Shown here one piece after another: positions 1 to 8,470 of a DNA stretch of 22,126 nt. A model generated the notes under the pieces. The model saw only the letters and a program-made list of their open reading frames with translations. It ran no database searches and was not told the DNA's origin. Each line of letters begins with the position of its first letter. Positions within the stretch are counted from its first letter, which is position 1. The stretch lies in the NCBI GenBank assembly GCA_019648995.1, contig BLXT01005626.1, positions 72,781-94,906 of the forward strand, in the 5' to 3' direction. The translations under genes were made by a program, and so were the position numbers. This DNA comes from Plakobranchus ocellatus. Its lineage: Eukaryota > Mollusca > Gastropoda > Plakobranchidae.

Positions 1-660
1 TTTTTTTTCCCTTAACCAACAGAGCCACTGACGTAAGATCAGACTGTCAAACACAAAGGATAGCTCCGACGCTTCGACAAGTAGCCAACTTGGTGTGCGC
101 TCGCATGAAAGAAAGAGAGTATTTCAAAACATGTATTGTTGGACACGTGAACTGCTGCCTCCAGTGTGACATCAGCCCTTCAAGTTAGCTATGACAAGTC
201 GCTTCGCTTCCAGTGTGAGCCTACGCTTAGCCAACTGAACATGAATCCCTATACCTTGATCTCAGAATCAAAATATGTGTTGTTGGCGGCACTGTGATAG
301 TACTGATACTGATAACAGCAGTGCAGATGGTGCTAGTCCCGGCTCTAGTGGGGAATCCAAGATGGGGTCAAACAGATTCCGCGTGTTTCTTTTCTTCCCC
401 CCAAAACCTCCTTGCTAGTACATATGTACCAGGTCTGAACCTGGTACTTCACCTTCAAAAGAACCAGACTTGGCCATCACAGATGGGAAGGCACTGAGAT
501 AGATACTCCCTTGATTGTTACTTGAATGAAGGAAATTTTGCCTGAGATGAAGAAACCTAGCGCCCAGCAGAAATAGATGGGAAGCCTCAGGCCTGGCATT
601 ATTTTTGCGACCTTGCATTATCAAGCTTCGCACGTCTTTTGCCTCCTTTAAAAAAAATGT
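1..660. other. Non-coding stretch, no gene recognised
   Basis: No family is recognised in either strand. Two short overlapping open frames (294-497 plus, 415-633 minus) have no recognisable composition or motif and look like chance. The stretch contains a CRE-like octamer TGACGTAA at 29-36 and a perfect short hairpin at 426-447 listed separately. A T-rich run follows at about 650-685. Confidence 0.5.
426..447. repeat. Perfect inverted repeat (hairpin)
   Basis: The arms GTACCAGGT and ACCTGGTAC are exact reverse complements (9 bp) separated by the loop CTGA. There is no T run after it and no gene next to it, so no terminator role is suggested. It may be part of an unrecognised repeat. Confidence 0.6.
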
Positions 661-1500
661 TTTTTTTATTTTATTTTATTTTATTCAAGTCTTTTATTTC
701 AAAACAGACAGTAAGCAAGTTTCACAAGAGGCTAATACTAAAGACTAAAGTGTACATAGTTTTAAAAAATGAATAGAGAAATATATATATATAAAGAAAA
801 ATACAACCAAATAAAAAAAATACTGGACCGGGTGTTAGTTAAGATATTATTCATCTAATATAATATAAAAATGCTTCCAAAGAACAGGAAAAGCTTTAAA
901 AAACATGGGTAAAACAACACTTTAAAGCAATCATAAAAGCTTATTCTACGGAAAGGCGTGCACTGGCTAGGGTCATAGGCTAGGAGTGCTCACAACCCGC
1001 CATCGAATCATTTGCCGCTATTGAATATAATGTTCTTGATCAGTTATACGTTATTGAATAATTATTCGTCGTTGAATAATTATTCATCTATGGATGATTT
1101 TTCGTCAGTGTCTCATTGTTCGTCTGCATCCCTATCATAGGCTCTCTCCTGTGGTCCCTTGATTGTTACTCTAATAAAGCAAACGTCGCCTGAATGGGGT
1201 TCTAAGTTACATTCAAGGCTATTCTTAATCTTTTATTCGTAAAATACAATTAAAAAATATATGTTTATTCGAAATATATTCAATATTCGCCTGAAATTAT
1301 TCATTATTCCTTCACGGCTGTAATATTCATGATCGAATGAATAAAGTCGAATAGTTCAGTGGTTTGAGTAAAGATAATAGAGCTTATGTAATGGAAGTAA
1401 TTTTAATCTTAAATAATGTTATAAATAGGCATCAGTTTTTGCCATAAACACGTGCACATAGTAAAAGTCGGAGCTTAGTTCTGTAAATGCACACCGTGGA
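661..1500. other. AT-rich non-coding stretch with GAATA/TATTC motifs
   Basis: No coding region is recognised. From about 1015 to 1355 the sequence is enriched in GAATA and its complement TATTC, several times as ATTCG or CGAAT, including the paired palindromic units at 1056-1091. A 16-nt exact repeat of bases 507-522 lies at about 1155-1170. The composition looks like degraded repetitive DNA. Confidence 0.45.
1056..1091. repeat. Two tandem 18-nt units with palindromic cores
   Basis: The 12-nt perfect palindrome GAATAATTATTC occurs at 1056-1067 and again at 1074-1085. Each is followed by a related 6-nt spacer (GTCGTT, then ATCTAT), giving two tandem 18-nt units. Confidence 0.7.
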
Positions 1501-1509
1501 AACTGGGTT

Positions 1510-2220
1510 CTTATAGATCTAGCCTACCTCCAAAGAAATTAATACATATCTAGATCTAGATCTAAATTTAGATCTACATTATAGATCTAAATTTAGATCT
1601 AATCTATCCTGTTGTGACCAAAAATACCCATAGAGATGATCTTGGGTTTGGTTGGTATGCTAAATCCCAATATACCATATTATCTTCTAGAATCTAGATC
1701 TAGATGTAGATTAAACCTTGTTTTTAGTAGGTTACCCTTTTTTCCCCCAATGTGTGAAGAAAGAACATCTAAATTTAGATCTTTATCTAGATCTAGAGTC
1801 TAGATCTAGTTCTAGATAAGATTTTAGAATCAAGATCTAATCTAGATCTAGATGTATAGAATATACATGAAAAAAACAAAACAAAATTGTAACAGTTAAG
1901 ATCTAGATCTAGGCTAGACGATCTAAATATATACTAGAGGATCTGAAAATGGGCATTCATTGTATCTAGAATCTAGATAGATCTAATTTAGATCGAGACT
2001 AGAGGTTTAGTTTGCTTTTTGTGTATAGCCAATCTACAAGGTGATTTCAGGCTTTCATGCCCCTCCTCCCCCAATCAGGCCGAGGCAGTAGTGGCGGAGC
2101 TCAAACCCGTGACAGAAAGGTACCTGTAGATCTCAGGGCGTACTTACCAGTCACCATTCCACTAAAGCTCCATCTAGGCCTAGCTAGAGGATCTAGAGTA
2201 GATATTTGAAAAATCTAGAG
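1510..2220. repeat. AGATCT / TCTAGA-rich palindromic tract
   Basis: The hexamer AGATCT, itself palindromic, occurs about 15 times between 1510 and 2000, mostly inside TAGATCTA or CTAGATCTAG, with partial units (AATCTAGA, ATTTAGATC) between them. Units are irregularly spaced, so this is a degenerate simple-sequence tract rather than a clean tandem array. A shorter patch of the same motif occurs at about 20405-20465. I have an impression that such tracts are common in some freshwater snail genomes, but cannot confirm it here. Confidence 0.7.
2091..2172 (-). repeat. Possible tRNA-like SINE head
   Basis: Read on the minus strand, a sequence beginning near 2172 carries GTTTGAGCTCC about 65 nt downstream, resembling a pol III B box (GGTTCGANTCC). 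A weak A-box-like stretch (TTTAGTGGAATGG) lies near its start. The spacing is tRNA-like but the fit is imperfect, and no A-tail or target-site duplication was found. It could be chance. Confidence 0.3.
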
Positions 2221-2523
2221 AATCTGAAAAGGGGCAATTGATGGTATGCCACTTCTATTTCAAGATTCAAAAGGAATGCATTGAAATTTTTGACTAAAAA
2301 AATTTATCTGTTCATTGGTGACTGTTAAAACCATCAAGCCTGATAGCTTGATAGGTCTAGATCTAGACAGCTCATTATACAAAATAGCTTTGTCTCCAGA
2401 AAACAGATTTAGAAGATTTAACGATTTATAACTCTTAAGAAAAAAATGTTACAAAATACCCTATCATACCACCACCTTTTCACAAAAAAGAAGAGATGCA
2501 CAAAACTTGTTAAAAATATGGTG

Positions 2524-2649
2524 ATCCTTATAATCTGCAGTCCTTACAAAACGGATAATATTAACAAAATTAAGTGACTTTTAGTTATCAGATCCGATTA
2601 AAAAAATGAAACACAATGGTATAATAATGAAATACAATTTTTGAGATCT
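2524..2649. repeat. Diverged direct repeat, copy A
   Basis: This segment aligns by eye with 2789-2908. Shared blocks in the same order include ATCCTTA, CAAAACGGATAATA (copy B: CAAAACCGATAATA), AAGTGA, ATCTGATC-like, and CAATTT followed by TTGAGATC. The offset is about 265 nt. It looks like an old tandem duplication or two copies of one repeat; there is no coding signal. Confidence 0.65.
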
Positions 2650-2788
2650 CTAACATTTTATTTCCAAATCAGGGCTTATCAACTAAAAAAAACCCAGTTC
2701 AATTCATAAGTATTATCGGTAGGCATAAACATGAAACGAAATCCGCATTAACTTGTAGGAACAGCAGATGGAAAAGATTACCAAAGGC

Positions 2789-2908
2789 ATCCTTACCATC
2801 TGTGGTTGCTACAAAACCGATAATACTGACAACATGAAGTGATAACTAAAATCTGATCGAGAAATAAAATGTGATGGTGTGAAAATGAAAAACAATTTCT
2901 TGAGATCA
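2789..2908. repeat. Diverged direct repeat, copy B
   Basis: Second copy of the segment at 2524-2649, with the shared blocks in the same order and substitutions plus small indels throughout. Confidence 0.65.
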
Positions 2909-3462
2909 CTTTCTAAAACTATCAGAAAAGTGAACTCTTGTTGCGAAAGTCAGATGATATTGAAATCATTCAGCAATGATATCCAAAACCTTAAGAGAGC
3001 TGACAAGATTTATAAAAGCTCATCTAAATCTAAATTTGTCAAATTCCATATCTGATTTCTAAGGAGAAGAATCAAATTCATTTAAAATTATATGTAAGCC
3101 TTCTGTAAAAAACATTCCTGATCTTTTAAATGCTCTCAAGGCTCTGAGGTGGTTTTTAATCTGAAGTCTATAAATGACCATGCCATGATACTTAGAACTT
3201 ATTATTGTATTGCCCAGAATCTCTAATTTGTCCATCCTGTCAATGTGTTTCAGTGAGAGCTACAAAATAAACTGATTTCGTTTTTCCACTATACCTGAAA
3301 CATTTCTTTTAAGGACAGGATAGAATGCAAAGCTTTTTTCATCCTTCAAAAAATATGAAGTTGAGTACACCACTTGCTGTCTTATTGAGAGACTTACCTA
3401 GGCCTAACTTCAGAAATCAGATAGCTGAATTATGAAGTTAGGCCTCGGCATAGGCCAAGTGT

Positions 3463-3646
3463 CATCATCATCAAGTGCCTTGCATGTAAGCGTTGGCGAT
3501 CATGTCCCTCCACAAATCCCTATCTTTGACGGCGGCCAGTATATCTGACACTTTTCCTGGTCCAAGCCATGTGGCCAGTCCATCCATTATCTTCTTCCTT
3601 CGTTTTTGGATTTGACTTTTGGTCTGGACATGATTTTTCTTTGCAA
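3463..3646 (-). pseudogene. 3' end of a non-LTR retrotransposon ORF2 (fragment)
   Basis: On the minus strand the frame reads through a basic stretch (KRRKKIMDGLATWLG), then a segment containing DILAAVKDRDLWRDM, then ANAYMQGT and a stop at 3471-3473. A basic patch, a Trp-containing helix and a D-R-x-x-W-R motif just before the stop are typical of the extreme C-terminus of reverse transcriptase ORFs in several animal non-LTR clades. The stop runs directly into a short TGATGATGATGA tail, like the simple-repeat 3' tails of such elements. Only about 58 codons remain; upstream sequence to about 3800 is out of frame and no RT motifs are visible, so this is a 5'-truncated dead copy. Clade is not assignable from this piece. 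Confidence 0.65.
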
Positions 3647-3649
3647 GTG

Positions 3650-5796
3650 TTACTCATAATGGGTTGCAATTTCCTTCTATTAGGGCAGTACCCATACTGG
3701 GCGGGTTGTCTCAGCCATTGTGCTATTATACCATCCTCTGCCCGACACAGCAAGAGGCAGACCAGTTCCAAAAATATTTTGGCTGCTTCACCCCTCATCC
3801 ATCACCTGCCTGCAGTGATTTCACGTAACCCTGATTGGGGGGCTTAGTGGGTGCTCAATCTTGCCCAAGGATTTCCCACAGGCTAGTGGAGGGAAGGAGG
3901 CACCTCACTTCTGCTGTTAATGAAATTCTTTTCACCCCGCCACCCAGAGGCCAAGTGTAGCCAAACGATTAACTCTATCCGTACATGTGGGGTAATTTGT
4001 TACCCCAAGGCTTCTTTTTAATGTTTAAGAAATAGTTAAAATGGGAATTTTTCTTTCAGCTTTCCAGTATTCCTCAAAAATTCAATTTGACATATGATTA
4101 CATAATAATGATTGATAGAAAATCAATAAGAAACTGACTTGAAAATCATTTCTGAAACCCTTCATTTTCTTTTTTTTTAACAATGTAAAGTATGGGTGTT
4201 TTTGTTTCCCCTCATGTGGTATGAGGTTACACAGTTACCTTACTTGTACTGATAAGACTATATTGATATTTTATTTTTTAAAATGTGGGGGCACTCAGTT
4301 ATCCCCAACATATGGATACGACAAGAAAACATTTCAAACAAATAGGTTTAAGATTTCTCAATCTTGTTGCCAAACTTATGGGCCTTAACAAAAGGTCTTA
4401 TGTGCAGTTTTGGATAGCTATCAATACTTCAAGCCATTTGATATTAATGCAGTAATGAGAGGTTGCAGAAACACTAAATAGATGTTTTTTTTTGTCTTTT
4501 TTCTTGAAATTCCACCAGTAAGAGAGCATGTGTGTTTGAAGGCATCCTTTCACCAAAATTCACCATGTTCATACTTTCATGGCTTTTTTCTTTCAAATAT
4601 AAAAAAATACATCTTCTTTACTAATATAACCAAAGACTTGTTTTATTGGCTAAAATTTACTACCAGTATCAAAATAAATATAAATGAACTTAAAATAATC
4701 ATTATGATAAAGTGTCTTGTGAGTAAAGTTAGCAAAAATCAAGTATATATAAAATTAGGAATAATAATTATAGTATAAGATTTTTTTTTAATATCTAAAA
4801 TTTAGAAAGACAGCACTGGCCATCTCTTTAACTAACTACCGACTATCGATTGCTCTACGGTGATTTCTGTTCTACAAATGCCACTTTCTTTTACTCTACC
4901 TCTCTACTTATTCTAATTAAGTTGGTAAAGCATTAAATGCGATACCATCATAAAACCTTTTCGAACAATTATTTAAAGGTTACCAGATCTGCCAACATTC
5001 CTTTTTTGCGTGGCAAAAATTGTGATGAGTACCGGTACTGTACCAAATTCTGTTTTCCAGAAAGGTGTGCTAAATTGTCCTTTTGGGTGGAACAGAAAAA
5101 AATCTCTAAATTCCATTTGTATCAATCGTATTTCAACAACCATGGTATTTCACTACAAACTCTCTAAATTGTATTGAACAATATTTTCAGTACATCTATT
5201 ATCAATATAACCAATTATTTGCTTTGCTTTGCATAAGTTTATTCAACACGCTGTAAGAGGGAACAGAATAACCCTTTCTCTATTGATATATCATAAGGCT
5301 ACTTGTTCCTGCAGAACCAGACTCGATGCCATAGATTGATACTTGTGGTCAGTACATGGGGATGTGTAGCCTATGTAGCGCTCATTTCAAGCCATCAAGG
5401 AGCCATAATGCTTCAGATTTAGAGCATGACATACATTGTATTTTGCTTGCAACAATCCAATAATAGGGATGCAGAAGCCGCCTCTCTGCATCTAAAGGCG
5501 TCTTTCTTGTTATTTCAGTTTTTGTTGACTGTTATTCTCATGATTGATACTATAATGATAGGGAACTTATATTATTCTGTAGGCTTTTTTATTACTAGTA
5601 CTAGGCTAATGAAATCATGCCGAAAGAAGCTAAATTTGAGCGATTATTTATTAAAACATAGATGGATGCAACTGCAATTTCAAGGACACATTTGCCAAGC
5701 AAACTCTTATTATAACCTAATAGAGCGCCTACCTGGGTTTGACATTGATATTATTGCCACTGAATTTTTGCCATTTCTTTAGTAGTAATTAGCACT
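3650..5796. other. Long non-coding stretch, no recognised gene
   Basis: Several open frames of 76-118 codons (4482-4778, 4937-5167 and 5426-5782, all plus strand) are AT-driven, carry no recognised motif and are not called as genes. Structures noted separately are the GGGGTAA hairpin at 3988-4007 with two related motifs, and the 12-nt palindrome AGTACCGGTACT at 5028-5039. Confidence 0.45.
3988..4007. repeat. Perfect 8-bp hairpin, related motifs nearby
   Basis: TGGGGTAA and TTACCCCA form an 8-bp stem around the loop TTTG. Two degenerate relatives follow at about 4215-4243 and 4283-4309, each with an upstream ATGTGG and a downstream AGTTA-CC element. No coding frame runs through all three. Confidence 0.55.
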
Positions 5797-6049
5797 TTAA
5801 AAAAAGTTAAGTGGGTCTCACGCTTAGTCCAAGCATCTGGGAACCAGGAGTAGGGTACTGATTGTTCTTGGCATACGGCATTATGAGGTAGTTTGCCATT
5901 TGTTTCCTCGCAGCCTTTACTTTTGCCGGGTCTTAAGAGACCTAGCCATGCATGGGAGCAATGAAAAATTGACTTGGCCCGGACCGGGATTTGAACCATG
6001 AACCTCTTACTTGATAGTCAACTGCCCTACCAGATGAGCCTCCGCTCCA
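5797..6049 (-). mobile_element. tRNA-derived SINE-like element
   Basis: Read on the minus strand from 6049, the head contains an A-box-like AGGCTCATCTGG (complement of 6030-6041) and a B box GGTTCAAATCC (complement of 5987-5997) that matches the consensus closely. The spacing is tRNA-like. The body then includes GGAAACAAATGGCAAACTAC and ends near a short T/A-rich stretch at about 5797-5806. An internal pol III promoter in a tRNA-like head plus an unrelated body is the hallmark of a tRNA-derived SINE. The body resembles conserved central domains of invertebrate SINE superfamilies, but I cannot assign one. Folding of the head is imperfect, so it is not a functional tRNA gene. Confidence 0.65.
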
Positions 6050-6472
6050 ACCTAGCATTACAGGTGTATTTATGTACTGCAGCCTATGGAAGTCAAAATG
6101 CATAAATCTTCAAAAATTTTAGAAGATTTACATAAATAGACAAACAGATGGATTGGTACGAGAAGGAGTGGGTGGTCATTCAAAACCTGGATATCAAGTT
6201 TAAATTGAATTTTTTAAGCAAATGGAATTAAAAAGTGGGTGATGTTTAACAAAAGGATAGGCCTATTACTTTGTCTCAGTAATCTCTTTCCACAAACAAA
6301 TAAGCAGTCAAAAAACATTTTGTTTGGATGGATTGTATTCCACAGTTTAATGCATACTTGAATATATTTTTTTAAAGGTTTGAAAAGAAAAATAGTCAAC
6401 AATATACTCTGAGCAAGTTAACAATAACCATTTAAAAAATGCTGAGTATTTAAAAAAGATAATTTTTCTTTT

Positions 6473-6790
6473 CTAGCCCTGTACTTTAAGATTCATATGG
6501 TCTGTGTAAACCACTATAACATCCTTATGTTCTGGCTGTCTCTTTATTACCGTTGTCTGTGTTTGTGTTCTCTCCATCAGCATTCTCTCTTCTGGCACAA
6601 CCTCCTTCACTGTAGTATGTTCAAACTCTAAATCTACTATCTTTATCTCTTCTGGTACTTTGTCCCCTGGTATTACCTCCCCCACTGTTGCCTGTTCTGG
6701 CACTACATCTACAATTATGCAAAACTTGCCGATTCTGGCTGTATTGATGATGTACAATATTGAAATTGCAAGTTTTGACTCTTTTGCCAA
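6473..6790 (-). CDS. Unrecognised ORF with repeated V-P-E motifs
   Basis: This 105-codon minus-strand frame is not recognised. From about residue 28 it is Glu/Val/Thr-rich with recurring VPE- or IPG-type motifs (VVPEQATV, VIPGDKV, VPEEIKIV, VVPEERM, RQPEHK), each followed by short alternating Val/Thr stretches. This suggests degenerate repeats and a purine-biased coding strand. The first part is hydrophobic and less convincing. It could be one exon of a host gene, an old repeat-encoded frame, or chance in a purine-rich tract. No signal peptide, domain or partner is evident, and the neighbouring SINE gives no functional hint. Confidence 0.25.
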   Translation of the reverse strand: MAKESKLAISILYIINTARIGKFCIIVDVVPEQATVGEVIPGDKVPEEIKIVDLEFEHTTVKEVVPEERMLMERTQTQTTVIKRQPEHKDVIVVYTDHMNLKVQG

Positions 6791-7542
6791 ATTTTTCCGT
6801 GCGCCAGTGCTTTATTATAAAAATATTTCATACATTTTATTAATGGTCTACATTTTAAGGGCAAAGAAGACAATTGAATAAAATCTAAAAGATTAAGCGA
6901 GTTCTGATCAAGATGTGCGGTCTAGATCAAACTTAGAGCCACAGGCCTATTCTTTCCTTTCATTATTCAATAAAAGATGTTTAATTTAGTTTAGTAAATG
7001 AAAAATATTAACTATGAGGCTTTTCTTTTCTCAGAAATAGGTTCTGTGGACCTGAAAGGATCTGAAAGGAAAGTTTAACACTGGGAATAATACAATAAAT
7101 GAAGATCTAATAATTTAGTTTTTTAATCTGCATAGGCATACTGGCCATTTTTAAAGTGAAAGGCATAAGGCAATTCCTGAACTAGAAAAAAAAAAAAAAA
7201 CTGCAGAAAGAAAATGTCAAACAAGCAAGCATTAAATATCAAATTGTAAAAAAATAAATCAAGGCAGTGCAGTGTGCGAGAAGAAAGGCAGTGAACAAGA
7301 CGGGTAATAACTAGTATACATCAATTCTGTCCCCCTCTGTGTATCAACCCTCCCTCCCTCTCTCACACTCCCTTAATACTTTACGAATTAAAATAAAAAT
7401 TTCAATTAACACATTCAAATCCATAGCTTAAATGAACACAGGATTTTTTTTCTTTTTTTTTGTCACATTCTCCCATCCACCTTTCCTCTCTTTCTTTCTC
7501 TCTTGCTTGCTGCCTTAGCTCACAACTGTACTCAAAAAGCGA

Positions 7543-7560
7543 TTTCTCTTACAGGTAAGC
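7543..7560 (+). promoter_or_regulatory. Recursive-splice (ratchet) site-like motif
   Basis: TTTCTCTTACAG is immediately followed by GTAAGC, so a strong 3' splice acceptor and a strong 5' donor abut at 7554/7555. A long pyrimidine-rich tract lies upstream. This is the architecture of ratchet points used for recursive splicing of long introns. A chance match is possible, and there is no exon evidence in the window. Confidence 0.35.
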
Positions 7561-7935
7561 TATGAACCTGAATAACTGTAACTCCCTAAATAAATTGTCC
7601 TTTTAAAACTACGATCATGATTGTTCCACTAAAGAGGTGCGATTCAATCAAAGGACACAATCTCTCCCTTCTGCCACCAGTTTTGTCTTAATAAGCCACT
7701 CTCCCACAAAAAGTCATTTCTAAAAATCACTCTCCTTCTAACTAAACCAAAAATCGCCTCAGCTGAATACCGGTATATCATTTATCCCACAAAATTTTGA
7801 AAATTGACTTTTTTGTGTTATCTGAACCCTTGGTCTATTCCACACATTAGAATAAAACCTTAAATTTAAAAAACAATGTTTAAAAGCATCAGTTGCGTAA
7901 TAAAGAAATCGCACATATGCAGCCTGCCTTCACAC

Positions 7936-8001
7936 CAGGTGATGAAACCAACCAACCCACACTGAGCCGGCCATGTGTGAATTGACCGGTTTAATCACCT
8001 G
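7936..8001. repeat. Imperfect inverted repeat, related copy at 19948
   Basis: The arms CAGGTGATGAAACC (7936-7949) and GGTTTAATCACCTG (7988-8001) are complementary at 13 of 14 positions. Bases 7936-7958 match 19948-19970 at about 20 of 23 positions, and that copy also has a partial complementary arm (19981-19999). This suggests two dispersed copies of a small hairpin repeat or MITE-like element. Confidence 0.45.
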
Positions 8002-8470
8002 AGAGTATGCCTACCCCATGCTCAAATGACCAGCGCCTGGCTGTGTATGCCATGCGTAGGCAAGGAAGGTGTCATCTCGTTTTCATCATTCTGTTATTAA
8101 TGATTATTTACAAAGTAAAGTGGCTAGTTATGGGAAAAGGGTCAGAAAGCATGGTCAAGGGAAAATTGAATAAAAAGAATCAAAATTCAGCAATAATTTT
8201 AATCTCTATAAATAAGATTCGTCAAGAAACTAACGGGATGTTAAATACCCTTCCCAAAGTTAGGGTGCGCCACAATTTGACATTTCTCTGGATTTGAAAA
8301 CAGTCACAGTCCTGTGGCTAAAAGAGGAAAGACTGCTTGTTTAATTTGTGGTAGTAGTAGTAGTACTTTTTTTACTTATGTTTTTTAATGTTTTGTAAGA
8401 GAAATTCTGATTACAATTACTACTTTTCTATGAATCCACTTTCCTGATAAAGTTCACGTCAAACGTGTTT

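Larger units (their letters stand above)
2221..3462. other. Non-coding stretch with an old internal duplication
   Basis: No open frame longer than chance and no recognised family. The notable structure is a diverged direct repeat (2524-2649 and 2789-2908). The stretch is rich in A runs, and the palindrome TAGGCCTA appears near 3400. Confidence 0.45.
6791..8470. other. Non-coding stretch, intron-like features
   Basis: No coding family is recognised; an open frame at 8007-8297 has no motif. Features are a 15-nt A run (7186-7200), a long pyrimidine-rich tract (about 7440-7510) leading to a splice-like motif at 7543-7560, an imperfect inverted repeat with arms at 7936-7949 and 7988-8001, and a short GTA repeat at about 8351-8365. 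The stretch could be intronic sequence of a plus-strand host gene whose exons lie outside the window. Confidence 0.4.

Noticed and set aside
3569-3847. 92-codon plus-strand ORF
   Set aside because: It lies antisense to the non-LTR ORF2 end, which has clear protein motifs on the minus strand.
4482-4778. 98-codon plus-strand ORF rich in Phe, Ile and Lys
   Set aside because: AT-driven composition, no motif, no splice or transcript-type signal.
5426-5782. 118-codon plus-strand ORF with a hydrophobic stretch
   Set aside because: No family recognised and the end abuts a SINE; the hydrophobic stretch follows from T-rich sequence. Could be revisited with transcript data.
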